Below, one piece after another: positions 34,387 to 44,504 of a stretch of 64,000 bases of DNA. The stretch comes from Lentisphaerales bacterium (GTDB lineage: Bacteria > Verrucomicrobiota > Lentisphaeria > Lentisphaerales > Lentisphaeraceae), in assembly GCA_022446985.1 (NCBI GenBank), contig JAKVBD010000013.1, forward strand, positions 21,431-85,430, read 5' to 3'. The position numbers and the translations under genes were made by a program. The notes beneath the pieces were generated by a model. It did no database searches and had not been told where the DNA came from. It saw nothing but the letters and a program-made list of their open reading frames with translations. Positions within the stretch are counted from its first letter, which is position 1. Every line of letters begins with the position of its first letter.

Positions 34387-36402
34387 TTAAGAGACCTTTG
34401 TTTCCAGTTCTTTGATAACATCCGGGAAACGCTGAAGCTTTTCATCCACTTTATCAAGCTCATAATTGCCCAATAAGCGGCTGTATTCCTTAATCCAACA
34501 ATCAACATATGGAATATGCAAATCATTCGTTAAACCATCCATAGACACTTCTAAATCTTGTAATTCATTGATCGTCATAGTCTCTCTAACAGAAAGGATT
34601 TTGACCTCCAATAGCTTAAGATCTTGAATGACTGGCTCAAGCTTTTTCTTCTGTTCTTCATCCAGAGAAGTTTCAAAACTGATAGTTTTCTCTTTTTCTT
34701 TCTTAAACTTATGAGGAAGGAAACGCGCCAACTCTGTATACATTTCAGCCTTGGAGTATGGCTTTCGAATAAAACCATCACACAACTCTCTAACCTGCTC
34801 TTCACTTTCTTTCATAGCAGAGGCTGTACAAGCAATAATCGGAATACCTTTGCAAAGATCCATTTGTTTCGCTTTTTGAGTTGCTGCAAAGCCATTTAGA
34901 TTAGGCATTTTCATATCCATCAAGACCAGATCCACAGGTTCATTTAACATTTTCTCTAAAGCTTCTTCACCATCAGATGCTTCGATAATCCTAAATGGTT
35001 CTTCTGCTAAAAACTCATAGATTAATTCTCTATTTAAAGGAAGGTCATCCACTGCAAGAATACAGGCTTTCTCAAAGACTATTTCTTCTGTGTTTGTATC
35101 TCTAAATTTATCTTCTGTATCGTCACAGATAACTAAATCCTTAAGGGTAATAAAAAATGTCGTTCCTTCGCCGATTTCAGACTCAACGCGAATACTTCCG
35201 CCCATAAGATCTATGAGTTTTTTGCAGATAGCCAAGCCTAAACCCGTACCTCCATATCTTGCTGTGGTCTGAGCCGATGCCTGCTCAAAAGAACCAAAAA
35301 TTTTCTTCTGGTGCTCTTCTTTAATTCCTATTCCTGTGTCGGATATGGACATAAATAAATCACAGGCACTGCGGTCTGCATTAATTTTTGAGTTCACTCT
35401 TAAGCGAATGGAGCCATTCTCTGTGAACTTTACAGCATTGCCTATAAGGTTAAACAAAACTTGACGGAGCCTGGTCTCGTCAATATTAATACTGATCGGC
35501 ATATGCGGGTCATAATCAATTTCAAATTGAATTCCCTTCTGCTCAATTTTTTGAGCAAAGACACTATTAAACTCATAAACTAACTCTTTGATCATAACCG
35601 GTGAATACTTTAGATCCATCTTACCCGCTTCAACTTTAGAGAGATCCAGTATGTCATTTATAAGGTTTAAAAGTGAACGGCCACTGCTGTTGATAGAATT
35701 TAAATAGTTAACCGCCTTAGAACTTTGAACTTCTTTCGTTAACAGTTCACTAAAACCCAAGATGGCATTCATCGGTGTACGAATTTCATGAGACATATTT
35801 GCCAGAAACTCACTTTTCATGCGGTTGGCATTTTCAGCTTCTTCACGATGCTTGACTTCTTCTATGACTTTCTTTCGAGCTTCAATCGCTTCAACTGCTT
35901 TATTCTCAGCATTTTCACGTTCTTTCATCAATTCAACTGTTCTCTTCTCGATTTGGAGAAGCATGTGGTTGAAAGCATTTGTAAGGTCACCGATTTCATC
36001 ATTATCAAAGCCTTTTGCCCGATAAGTAAAATCTTCATGTTCTGAGATATACCTAGCCGCCTTTGATAGTTCCAGAACCGGTGCAGTTACTGACTTTTGA
36101 AGTCTCAATGCTAAGACAAGTGTTAAGACAATAACCAGTAAAGTTACGCCAATTGTGGTGAGAATGTCTTCGAAAAAGTCTCGCTCCAGAGCATCCAAAG
36201 TACTGATAATAACTATGGTTGCTGTCGTATCGTCATTTATTTTTAACTCTTCTCTGACGACCAAACGGTCTTGAACATAAGAAATATTTTTGCCTGTATC
36301 TAAAGCAATCAGCTCAGAAACATCAGATTTTTCCGGGTAATGAACAAAGCTCTGCCCATTTACATAAATGTTTGCTTCTTCGATGCTCTCAACACTCTTC
36401 AA
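34387..36402 (-). CDS. Hybrid sensor histidine kinase, main piece of a frameshifted gene
   Basis: 671 residues from a TTG start: end of a periplasmic sensor region, membrane helix (about 81-100), HAMP domain (about 101-155), coiled coil, HisKA with His205 in ANMSHEIRTPMNAILGFSELL (reduced to SHEIRTP), HATPase with NLIGNAVKFTE, DTGIGI and GTGLGLAICKKL, then a receiver domain (about 451-570) with the phospho-Asp in LVLMDMKMPNLNG, and a helical tail. The N-terminal helix and sensor start are on the ORF 36414-36632 in a different frame; one missing base near 36411-36415 divides them. Without that piece the sensor lacks its first membrane helix. Confidence 0.8.
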   Translation of the reverse strand: MKSVESIEEANIYVNGQSFVHYPEKSDVSELIALDTGKNISYVQDRLVVREELKINDDTTATIVIISTLDALERDFFEDILTTIGVTLLVIVLTLVLALRLQKSVTAPVLELSKAARYISEHEDFTYRAKGFDNDEIGDLTNAFNHMLLQIEKRTVELMKERENAENKAVEAIEARKKVIEEVKHREEAENANRMKSEFLANMSHEIRTPMNAILGFSELLTKEVQSSKAVNYLNSINSSGRSLLNLINDILDLSKVEAGKMDLKYSPVMIKELVYEFNSVFAQKIEQKGIQFEIDYDPHMPISINIDETRLRQVLFNLIGNAVKFTENGSIRLRVNSKINADRSACDLFMSISDTGIGIKEEHQKKIFGSFEQASAQTTARYGGTGLGLAICKKLIDLMGGSIRVESEIGEGTTFFITLKDLVICDDTEDKFRDTNTEEIVFEKACILAVDDLPLNRELIYEFLAEEPFRIIEASDGEEALEKMLNEPVDLVLMDMKMPNLNGFAATQKAKQMDLCKGIPIIACTASAMKESEEQVRELCDGFIRKPYSKAEMYTELARFLPHKFKKEKEKTISFETSLDEEQKKKLEPVIQDLKLLEVKILSVRETMTINELQDLEVSMDGLTNDLHIPYVDCWIKEYSRLLGNYELDKVDEKLQRFPDVIKELETKVS

Positions 36403-36413
36403 AGACTGTAAAA

Positions 36414-36632
36414 TTACTTGTGCATCTTAGCGCTGTTAAACTCTATAGCTGCATTGGCGTTCTCAATGAGCACTTTGCTCAAAAGGCTCAGCTTCTCTTC
36501 TAGATCTCTGTGTTGGTTTTTATAAAGTTGTGTAAGGAGCATAAAACAAGCAGCTACAACAGCTAAACTTATCAATGACGTAATCATTAGGATTAATTGA
36601 CTACGTATTGACTTCCGCGGCTTTTCTGTCAT
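36414..36632 (-). CDS. N-terminal fragment of the hybrid histidine kinase (CHASE8-like sensor start)
   Basis: 72 residues: a basic N-terminus, one membrane helix (about 11-33), and the start of a periplasmic helix with LLSKVLIENANAAIEFNSAK, typical of CHASE8-type sensors paired with YfiR proteins. It stops just before the main kinase ORF, which resumes one frame away with VILQSLKSVESIEEA. Its ATG overlaps the stop of the YfiR-like gene, as expected for the true gene start. Confidence 0.7.
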   Translation of the reverse strand: MTEKPRKSIRSQLILMITSLISLAVVAACFMLLTQLYKNQHRDLEEKLSLLSKVLIENANAAIEFNSAKMHK

Positions 36633-37165
36633 CTGGTACCGCCCTTAATCGCAAGGCGTAAGATTTTAGAGGACACCTTTAAAGTTTTATTTCGAATTGC
36701 CGGTTGGTTAACTTCCCACCCCACTTTCTTACCGACAATAACCAGATTCAGCATACCGCCTGAATTGATAAACCATTTATTGTCACCAACTGTAACAGTA
36801 TTTGGCTTATCAATCCTCTTCAAAATATCTTTTTGATTTAACTGCTCTGATTTTGCAACAAATAAAATCTGACAATTAGCTCTGGCTGCATGATCAGCGT
36901 CTTTACCGAAAAAGTGAATGGAGATTCTTTTACCGTTATATTCTTTGCCATGAAAAGCTTTTAACTTGCCTCGAAAAGGGTTTTCCCCAAGTACGCCTAT
37001 TTTGTATTCATTGATATTTCCATCGAAAGTAATGTACTTTAAAAAGGCACACAAATACGTAGCTTTAACCTGATACTCTGTTTTTATATCAGCAAAAGCC
37101 GGTATCATCATGTAGGAATTCACTACACAATAAAGAAGTAATACTTTAAAAACACCAATTTTCAT
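36629..37165 (-). CDS. YfiR-like (DUF4154) periplasmic protein
   Basis: 178 residues: signal peptide (first about 25 residues, ending AFA), then KTEYQVKATYLCAFLKYITFD, IGVLGENPF, SIHFFGKDADHAARANCQILFVAKSE shortened to its typical NCQILFVAKSE, and GGMLNLVI, all features of DUF4154. YfiR represses the inner membrane partner YfiN; here the partner would be the CHASE8-type histidine kinase downstream, overlapping by 4 bases. Confidence 0.82.
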   Translation of the reverse strand: MKIGVFKVLLLYCVVNSYMMIPAFADIKTEYQVKATYLCAFLKYITFDGNINEYKIGVLGENPFRGKLKAFHGKEYNGKRISIHFFGKDADHAARANCQILFVAKSEQLNQKDILKRIDKPNTVTVGDNKWFINSGGMLNLVIVGKKVGWEVNQPAIRNKTLKVSSKILRLAIKGGTR

Positions 37166-37330
37166 AAAAATCTGCTAAGCTCAGGAATGTACACTCAGTT
37201 ATCATTCCAATTGTGCACATTCTCGGTGGTGTCACCCTAATGACTGGCACCTATTTATTAATTACTATACAAATAGTTAAGCAAAGTATAAATAGTTAAT
37301 TATAGTTGAGTCATCGTTTAAGCAGAAAAA

Positions 37331-38605
37331 TCAATCTTTCCAAAGCCATTCCAGAATTTCTGGAAGGAGGTACATACCATGTTTTTTACTGTGAAGCCCT
37401 TTTCCCGATGTAAATTTAAAATCATAGCCGGCAAATGCCAAAGCTGTTGCCATACGTTCATTGTTTTGATACCAGTTCCCAAGCCTATTGTCCAGATCAT
37501 TGACTCCATCTTGCAAGTAAACTTTAATCTTCTTAGATGGGACTGTCTTGCGAATTAGTGCTGGATAATCATGAGCCGTTTTGAAAGGGCCATATTCAGA
37601 TTTAGGAGCAGTACTATGAGGATAATCATTTGTCGGCCTAAAGTCACAGTAACTTCCCACAAAAGAAACAACTTTCTGAAAAAGGTCATTCCTGTGCCAA
37701 GCCGCAGTAAATGCACAACTCGCGCCTGATGATGAACCGATGATCACATGGTCTGCAGGATCCTTAGAAATATTGTACTCAGCATACACTTGACTGAGAA
37801 TTTCTTTTTCTATGAAATTCGCAAACTTAGGAGTACAGGTATCATATTCATTACCGCGATTCTTAATAGCTGCTTTCCCCTCACCTCGAGAAATATTTCC
37901 AGGGTTAACAAAAACTGCTATACTCACTGGCATCTTACCCGTATGAATCAAATTATCCATAACCGTGCAAGCATTGCCATCTCCCTTAATAAATCCACCG
38001 CCATCATTAAAAAGTAACAGTTTGGCAGCAGTATCTTTTTTGTACTGAACTGGTACATAAATCAACCAATTCCTTTCTGAAGCTTTATAAAACTCATCAC
38101 TCGCTTTATAAACTCCTTTCGAAATAAGCTTACCTTCAGGAACTCCTGACTGCTTCAGACTCATTGGCTGCCACTTATAAGATTCAAAACCAAACCTATG
38201 CTCTTTTGCCATGTTTTGACGCACACCATTGATTGCATAGCGAAAATGAACTGAACTAAAGTTTGGAAACCTCTGAGAGGCTACATAAACTCCGCTTTTA
38301 CCTAGTTCCTGCATCGACCAATGACGATTCTTCTCAGCAAAAATCTCTACAGTGTGGCCAGATTTAGCTTCCAGTGACCAAACCACAGTGCCACCACCAT
38401 CTTCATGCCGTTGAGTTAAAACGCGACGATTAAAAGTTTTTAAACTTTGGTTTTTATAACGCTTTTTCAAATAAGCAATTATCTGTTCGGATTCAGTAGA
38501 GTTCACTTTCCCTTTTTGAAGAGCTTTGTGAATATCTCCTACACTTTTAATCTGAGAAGATAAAGAGAGAGAGAAAGTAAACAAGATAACAAATACGTAA
38601 TACAT
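37331..38605 (-). CDS. Secreted esterase of the alpha/beta hydrolase fold
   Basis: 424 residues with a signal peptide (about 1-17). An N-terminal beta-sandwich-like domain (about 60-150) precedes a Fes/esterase-D type hydrolase: NWLIYVPVQY, nucleophile Ser292 in IIGSSSGASCAF, an acid in QDGVNDLDN and the His in KGLHSKKHGMYL. The substrate may be an esterified carbohydrate or siderophore; not decidable. No operon partner is obvious, 165 bases separate it from the YfiR-like gene. Confidence 0.78.
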   Translation of the reverse strand: MYYVFVILFTFSLSLSSQIKSVGDIHKALQKGKVNSTESEQIIAYLKKRYKNQSLKTFNRRVLTQRHEDGGGTVVWSLEAKSGHTVEIFAEKNRHWSMQELGKSGVYVASQRFPNFSSVHFRYAINGVRQNMAKEHRFGFESYKWQPMSLKQSGVPEGKLISKGVYKASDEFYKASERNWLIYVPVQYKKDTAAKLLLFNDGGGFIKGDGNACTVMDNLIHTGKMPVSIAVFVNPGNISRGEGKAAIKNRGNEYDTCTPKFANFIEKEILSQVYAEYNISKDPADHVIIGSSSGASCAFTAAWHRNDLFQKVVSFVGSYCDFRPTNDYPHSTAPKSEYGPFKTAHDYPALIRKTVPSKKIKVYLQDGVNDLDNRLGNWYQNNERMATALAFAGYDFKFTSGKGLHSKKHGMYLLPEILEWLWKD

Positions 38606-38696
38606 TTCACACCTGATTTAATTACTAAGGCACCAACACACACCAGTAACTATACGTTGTGATTATCAGAAAACTTACAAAAGACTTAAGTTATAA

Positions 38697-39428
38697 TTAG
38701 TCTTCTTTATAAGCATTTTGGTAGTACTCAAGCATTTCACCTTGTGGAAGGTAGAGTAAACGAATACCCATATAAGAGCGGCGCTTTTCAGGAGGAAAAG
38801 AAAACGTCTGTTTTCCACAGTATAAAAAGTCCTCTGGATTCTGCCAGGAGCCGCCCTTTAAAATATGCGGATCTCTTTCGTCGTCAAAAGAATCAATACA
38901 CCACTCCCAAACATTGCCAGACATATCTAGACAACCATAAGGACTTGCTCCACTTGGGCGCATATTTATTTGACTGGTAGTTTTTGACTCCAGCTGATTA
39001 AAGCACGCCAGCTTTTCATTTGGAAATTCATCGCCCCAGGGAAATGGACGACCATCTTCACCACGAGCGGCTTTTTCCCACTCATCATTTTGCGGAAGAC
39101 TGTAGTAATGACCGGTTTTCTTGCGCAACCAGCGACAGACTTCTTTGGCGTCTAACCAACTGACATTTACAGCCGGACAATCAGGCATAGGAGATACTTT
39201 AAGCATTTCATTTAAATCGCTCTCCGGGAAATCATATCCGGTATCTGCTAGAAACGCTTGAAATAAAGCAACGGTCATAGGAGAACGACTCAAGTAAAAG
39301 GGAGCTTTAATCTCCATTTCAGTCTTGCCACCCTCGCCACCTAAAAAAGTTCCTTCAGGGATAAAACAGAACTCTTGTCCAAGATTATCCCTGATGATCT
39401 CACCAGTGTTAAAAAATTTAAGTGCCAT
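38697..39428 (-). CDS. Formylglycine-generating-enzyme-like (SUMF1 fold) protein, catalytic cysteines absent
   Basis: 243 residues of the FGE-sulfatase fold: FCFIPEGTFLGG, FYLSRSPMTVALFQAFL, PAVNVSWLDAKEVCRWL, LPQNDEWEKAARG, FPWGDEFP and MSGNVWEWCIDSF. True FGEs have two active-site Cys in the region after KGGS; here KGGSWQNPEDFLYCGKQ has neither at those places, so sulfatase activation is doubtful. Many such proteins have other roles. It starts 22 bases after serA in the same direction. Confidence 0.85.
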   Translation of the reverse strand: MALKFFNTGEIIRDNLGQEFCFIPEGTFLGGEGGKTEMEIKAPFYLSRSPMTVALFQAFLADTGYDFPESDLNEMLKVSPMPDCPAVNVSWLDAKEVCRWLRKKTGHYYSLPQNDEWEKAARGEDGRPFPWGDEFPNEKLACFNQLESKTTSQINMRPSGASPYGCLDMSGNVWEWCIDSFDDERDPHILKGGSWQNPEDFLYCGKQTFSFPPEKRRSYMGIRLLYLPQGEMLEYYQNAYKED

Positions 39429-39450
39429 ACTTAAATATTAACACCTAATA

Positions 39451-41016
39451 TTAAGACTGAAAGTGGAAACCTACTTCACAATCCAATTGAGACTTAACTT
39501 TTTCAACAATTGCACCACTTACAGACTTATTCACCTTAAGTACTGCGATTGATTTGTTACCTTCGCTGTTGTGAGGAGAACGGATATCATCGATATTGAT
39601 ACCTTCAGCAGCAACTGCCTGTGTAATCTGAGCTAGAACACCAGGTCTGTCCTGGTAAGCAAAAACTACAGTGTGGCCAGTTGGCTCGTAGTAAAGTTTG
39701 TCGAAATCAGCGATTCTAGAGATGATGATATTACCTTCAGCCATAGTACCACGAACACTTACGCGCTCAAGGTTCTGCTCGCCCTGGATAAGATCAACAG
39801 TGATTGAATCTCCGTAGTTCTTAGACTCATCAGTTTCTCTGATCTTCAGTGCGATACCTTTTTCATCAAGGTAAGCTGCTGCTGCATCAGGATCAGTGAT
39901 GATACCTTTGTTGTGGCTGATACCAGCAACAACAGAAGGAACTAACCATTTCTCGAAAGCATTTAACTGACCGTAGAAACTAACCTGAATTTCGTGTGGG
40001 TGAACTTCAGTACCAAGGTAGTTACGAGCAATGTTACCTAGAGTGTAAGCAAGCTCTTGGAACTGTTGGTCTAGGCCGTCTGGAACTGCTTTGTTAACTA
40101 CAAAAGTAGAAATACCACGCTCAAGGTAGCCAACAACCTGGTTACCAGCCATGCGAGCAGCATTTGTGTTTGCTTCTAAAGAACTTGCACCAAGGTGAGG
40201 AAGCATGATGTCAGCGATGTCAGCACAAGACTTTTCACCAGCAGCATCTTTCATGTAAACGTCATTACAGAAAATGATCTTCTTGTCTTTCTTCACTTCG
40301 CGAAGTGCAGCTTCATCAAGAATTTCAGCTCTTGCACCATTAACTAGAACAGCACCGGCTTTTAGTCTTGAAAGAAGATCTTTGTTGATCATTTTGTTTG
40401 TTTCTTCAGTAGCAGGCATGTGAAGAGAGATGAAGTCAGACTTGTCGAAGATCTCTTCTTTAGTTGCTAGTGTTACACCAAAGTCTCTGGCTTTATCTAC
40501 AGAAACGTACGGGTCGTAAATCAAGATGTCAGTTTCGAAACCTTTTAGACGCTTAGCTAAAAGCTGACCGATGTTACCGAAACCAAGAATACCAACAGTT
40601 TTACCAGTCAGTTCAGAACCCATGAACTTAGCTTTTTCCCAAAGACCACTTCTAGTCGAAGCATCTGCAGGAAGGAAGTTACGGCAACCAGCAAGCATAA
40701 GACCGATTACTTCTTCGGCTACTGCATTTGAGTTTGCTCCAGGCGTGTTCATCACTGCAATTTCTTTGCTGCGAGCGTATTTGATGTCGATAGTATTGTA
40801 ACCAGCACCAGCTCTGACAATAACTTTCAACTCAGGTAGAAGGTCAATGATTTCAGCAGTGATTTTTTCACTGCGAACGATCATTGCAGTTGCTTTTTGG
40901 TTTGCTTTAGCAAGTTCAACCAGGTCTGCACCTGCTTGCTGTACAACTTCATAGCCGTTCTCTTCTAGAATGTCAGAAGCGACTGACGAAAGTTTTGTTG
41001 GAATTAAAACTAACAT
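39451..41016 (-). CDS. serA: D-3-phosphoglycerate dehydrogenase
   Basis: First step of serine synthesis, NAD-dependent oxidation of 3-phosphoglycerate. NAD motif GILGFGNIGQLLAKRL, the LVNGARAEILDEAAL segment, MLPHLGASSLEA with the catalytic His, an intervening domain and a C-terminal ACT domain (HTVVFAYQDRPGVLAQI). 521 residues is the long SerA type. The ACT domain suggests serine feedback. Confidence 0.95.
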   Translation of the reverse strand: MLVLIPTKLSSVASDILEENGYEVVQQAGADLVELAKANQKATAMIVRSEKITAEIIDLLPELKVIVRAGAGYNTIDIKYARSKEIAVMNTPGANSNAVAEEVIGLMLAGCRNFLPADASTRSGLWEKAKFMGSELTGKTVGILGFGNIGQLLAKRLKGFETDILIYDPYVSVDKARDFGVTLATKEEIFDKSDFISLHMPATEETNKMINKDLLSRLKAGAVLVNGARAEILDEAALREVKKDKKIIFCNDVYMKDAAGEKSCADIADIMLPHLGASSLEANTNAARMAGNQVVGYLERGISTFVVNKAVPDGLDQQFQELAYTLGNIARNYLGTEVHPHEIQVSFYGQLNAFEKWLVPSVVAGISHNKGIITDPDAAAAYLDEKGIALKIRETDESKNYGDSITVDLIQGEQNLERVSVRGTMAEGNIIISRIADFDKLYYEPTGHTVVFAYQDRPGVLAQITQAVAAEGINIDDIRSPHNSEGNKSIAVLKVNKSVSGAIVEKVKSQLDCEVGFHFQS

Positions 41017-41119
41017 TATATATTTTCCTTAAAGGGTTTTCTCCAGCTTTCCCGAATGTAATTATCGCGAAGCTATTTACAAACTCTCTATTATAAAAAT
41101 TTAATTTACTCTGAACGGT

Positions 41120-44100
41120 TTAGATTCTGACTTCCTCTTCATCTTCTGAAGCAACTTCATCCGAAGAAGATTTGTAGATAGAATCACAGATCTTTCTGTA
41201 TTCGCCATTCAATTCTTTACTGTTCTCACGAGGGACATCTCCAGCTTCTCGCCATCTTTTCTGAAGTCTCTTCACAGCTCCAAAATTTGTCTCCTCTTCT
41301 GCAGCCAATTCTTTAAGTTCTGCAAGAAGTTCCTGCTTAACTTTCAAACTGGATTGCTGATCTTTTTTCTTATCGCCAAAGAATTCATTTCTTTTAGCAT
41401 AGAAAGCGTCTGCGGCCTTGCGGAAACGCTCCCAAATTTTCTGAGATACTGCTTTTGGTACTGGGCCAATCTCTTTCCAGGCAGCTTGTAGTTCTCTGAC
41501 TTCCTGGCTTGCCTCTTTAAATGAACGAGGGCTTGATGTCGAATCATGGTCACCAAAATTGTTATCAAAAGCATTCTGTAATTGTGCCGCCATATCTGCA
41601 ACAGAAGCTGAAGCAGCACTGGAAGGACTATAGCTTACACCAGCCAATCTCTCCATTTGCTCACAAAGATTTTCCTTCTTCTTGAGATTTTCCTGACGCT
41701 TTTCATCTTGCTCTTCAAAGTGTTCACGACGACGATCGAAGAATGTCTGGCAGATACCATTAAATCTTTTAAACATGATGCCATCATATTTGTCATTCAC
41801 TGAAGGAAGTTCTTTAAATTCTGCCTGTAGCTTCTTAAGCTCTTCTGCTGTATCTTTACATTCACTGGATTCAGCCAATAGTTCAACTTTTAGACAGAAC
41901 TCTTCTTTGGCATTTAAATTTTCTTTATCTTCATCAGACAACTGATCGAAATGTTCATCACGAGCCGCAAAGAACTTATCGCAGACTTCCTTTAGCTCGG
42001 CACGCAATTCTTTATCGCGCTCAAAACCGGCACCTGGAAAGTCACGGAAATCTTTTTGGCTTTGACGGAATAACTGAGACAGAGCCGTCCAGTCACTTTC
42101 ATCATTCAAAGATTCAAACTTCTCTTTAAGTGATGCTATAACATCGAGTTTAGGCTTAGCATTTTCTTCAAATGAAGCCTGCTGCTTTTCATAGTTTTCA
42201 CGGCGTTTATTAAAGAATCCATCGGCAACTTCTCTGAAACGAGCCCATAGTTCATTTTCTTTTTCGCGCGCTGCCGGACCAACTTGCTTCCAGGCTGTTT
42301 GCAGTTGCTTAATTTTCGCTGCAGCTTCTTTTGAATTCTCTAACTCAGCTGCCTTTTCAATCTCTGCAACAAGAGCAGCTTTCTTCTCAGTATTTTCACC
42401 ACGTTGAGAGTCACGCTCATTGAAAAACTCACTGCGCTTGTTGAAAAACTTATCGCAAGCCGCTCTAAATCTTTCCCAAAGTTCTTTATCTGCCTTACGT
42501 GGAGCAGGGCCTACCTCTTTCCACTCAGCCTGAAGGGCTCTAAGAGCTTCTGCTGTTTCTTTCCACTCTTCTGACTCAGAAATTTCTTCAGCTTTAACAC
42601 AAAGCTCTTCTTTAGCTCTAGCATTCTTCTGACGAATCTCATCTTGCTCGGCATAGTGCGCCTTGCATCGTTCGTAAAGACTATCGCCAAGAGTTTTGAA
42701 TTTTTCCCATATCTCATCGGCTTTATCCATTGGCACCGGTCCGATACCTTTCCAGGCAGTCTGCTTCTCTTTAAGCTTTTTGCCCAGTTCCACAGGATCC
42801 TCAATCGCCTTAAGCTCTTCCAGCTCAGCAATCAGCTTTTCCTTGGCAGTAAGATTGCCAAATTGATTCCACTCACGCTCTTCTATAGCGTCCTTAACTT
42901 TATCAAAGTAAGCATCACAGGCTTTTCTAAAGGCAATAGTCAGCTTCTCTAATTCTTTGGAAGGAAGCTTATCCAACTCTTTCCATTTTGCCTGAAGCTC
43001 TTTAACTTTTGCCGTTGTTTCTTTTGACTGCTGCTCTATAGCTGTAACTTCTGAAATAAGGGCTTCATATTGACCACGAATTTCAGCAAGCTTGGCATCT
43101 GCCTGCTCACGAAGTTTCATTAGGTGAGCTTCTACTTCGTAAAGTTTTGACTCTGCGTCTGTTTTGAGGCTTTCGAATTCCTCGGGAAGGCTTTTAGAAT
43201 TTGCCGAGAGTTTACCTTTCAATGACTTAAGCTCTTTCGCAACAGCTTCGGTATCTTCATTTCCAAGAAGGATAATACCTGATTCATTAACTGCAATTAA
43301 AGCTTCCTTGATAGAATCTTTTTTCGCTGCCATGTCTTTAAGGACTGCTTGTTTAGAGGAAAAAGTCTCCATAGCTTTTTTAAATTTCGCTGCAATCTCT
43401 TTCTCTTGTTCTTCCTCGGTTTCGCCAATTGCTTCCCATGAAGCCTTAGCACCTGCTAGAACTGTAGATTCATCATTTTGCAGAACCTCAACAGCCTCAT
43501 TTATACCCTGAAGTACCGAACGACGGCGCTCCATTCTGTCATTCACTTCTTTTTCTTTAGCAAGACGTGCAGCTTCACGCTCTTTGTAATCTTTGCGACT
43601 TTGATTACACTTATCAACAGCTTTATTATAACTGCTAGTCAATTCATCCGAAGCATATTCGGAATACTCTTTCCACTTGGTTTGTTGAGCCGCAAAATCA
43701 CTTTCTAGTTTACTCCAGTCAGGCAGTGTCGCCATACCTTCAAGAAGTTTGATTATTTTCTCTAGACGACCTAATCCCGTCTGACGCTTTTCTTCAGCTT
43801 TATCTTCTTCCGCAAAGAGCTGATCATAGTGTTTGCGAATTAAGGATTTGAGGCCTTTACTTTTAGCTGATTTCTCAAGTTTATTCAGCTTGTCGCGATC
43901 ATTAATTTTAACCAGTGCAAGCTGAGCCACTTTCTTGTCACCATGAGTAATCACTGCTGAAATTTCTGATTCGTTTGTAAGTTTTTCGACAGCTGCCTGC
44001 TGAACGGCTTCAGTCTTCGACTCTCGGGCAATACGGCTTAGTTGGTGATCGCTAAGCTCTGAAAGGCAGGCCTCTTCAAGTGAATCAGCTTTAAGGGATT

Positions 44101-44350
44101 TTTCGAAATAGGCTTTATGCAGCTGTTTATCTAAAACAGCTTTTTGTTCACCAGAAAGTTTACTTAAAACCTCCTGCATTTTTGATATGGTGTCTAAACT
44201 CGTCAAAACCGCTTGGCGCACGTTTGCATCTTCATCTGTATCCAAAATTTCTGCTAACACTGCAGTCTCTGTAACTTGTTCAATGCTTTTCTGTCTGACA
44301 CGTGGATCGCTGTGCTTCCAATCTGGCTTAAAAAAGTCGAATAAACCCAT
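41120..44350 (-). CDS. Large DUF349-repeat coiled-coil protein
   Basis: 1076 residues, highly charged. From about residue 200 it contains at least eight DUF349-type units of the pattern AWKxIGPVPxxxxxxIWERFRxAxDxFFxKRxEFF, divided by short helices. The first 190 residues are HEAT-like helical repeats (SDPRVRQKSIEQV, DEDANVRQAVLTSL). DUF349 proteins are widespread in Bacteroidetes and PVC-type bacteria; function is uncertain. No signal peptide. Confidence 0.85.
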   Translation of the reverse strand: MGLFDFFKPDWKHSDPRVRQKSIEQVTETAVLAEILDTDEDANVRQAVLTSLDTISKMQEVLSKLSGEQKAVLDKQLHKAYFEKSLKADSLEEACLSELSDHQLSRIARESKTEAVQQAAVEKLTNESEISAVITHGDKKVAQLALVKINDRDKLNKLEKSAKSKGLKSLIRKHYDQLFAEEDKAEEKRQTGLGRLEKIIKLLEGMATLPDWSKLESDFAAQQTKWKEYSEYASDELTSSYNKAVDKCNQSRKDYKEREAARLAKEKEVNDRMERRRSVLQGINEAVEVLQNDESTVLAGAKASWEAIGETEEEQEKEIAAKFKKAMETFSSKQAVLKDMAAKKDSIKEALIAVNESGIILLGNEDTEAVAKELKSLKGKLSANSKSLPEEFESLKTDAESKLYEVEAHLMKLREQADAKLAEIRGQYEALISEVTAIEQQSKETTAKVKELQAKWKELDKLPSKELEKLTIAFRKACDAYFDKVKDAIEEREWNQFGNLTAKEKLIAELEELKAIEDPVELGKKLKEKQTAWKGIGPVPMDKADEIWEKFKTLGDSLYERCKAHYAEQDEIRQKNARAKEELCVKAEEISESEEWKETAEALRALQAEWKEVGPAPRKADKELWERFRAACDKFFNKRSEFFNERDSQRGENTEKKAALVAEIEKAAELENSKEAAAKIKQLQTAWKQVGPAAREKENELWARFREVADGFFNKRRENYEKQQASFEENAKPKLDVIASLKEKFESLNDESDWTALSQLFRQSQKDFRDFPGAGFERDKELRAELKEVCDKFFAARDEHFDQLSDEDKENLNAKEEFCLKVELLAESSECKDTAEELKKLQAEFKELPSVNDKYDGIMFKRFNGICQTFFDRRREHFEEQDEKRQENLKKKENLCEQMERLAGVSYSPSSAASASVADMAAQLQNAFDNNFGDHDSTSSPRSFKEASQEVRELQAAWKEIGPVPKAVSQKIWERFRKAADAFYAKRNEFFGDKKKDQQSSLKVKQELLAELKELAAEEETNFGAVKRLQKRWREAGDVPRENSKELNGEYRKICDSIYKSSSDEVASEDEEEVRI

Positions 44351-44504
44351 ATATATAAAATCCTACCGAGTATTAGGTTAAAATTATTAAGTTTTTGACA
44401 ATACATCGGAATTTGCCATGGGCAAGGAAGGCTGTTCGCTCCTTTTGACCTTTTAAAAAAAAGATTTTGCTGTAGCTTGGGCGCAGACAATTAAGGAAAA
44501 TTAA

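Noticed and set aside
37268..37305. AAATAGTTAA direct repeats in the gap after the YfiR-like gene
   Set aside because: Very A/T-rich and short, within what chance gives in such a gap; no nearby site supports a role.
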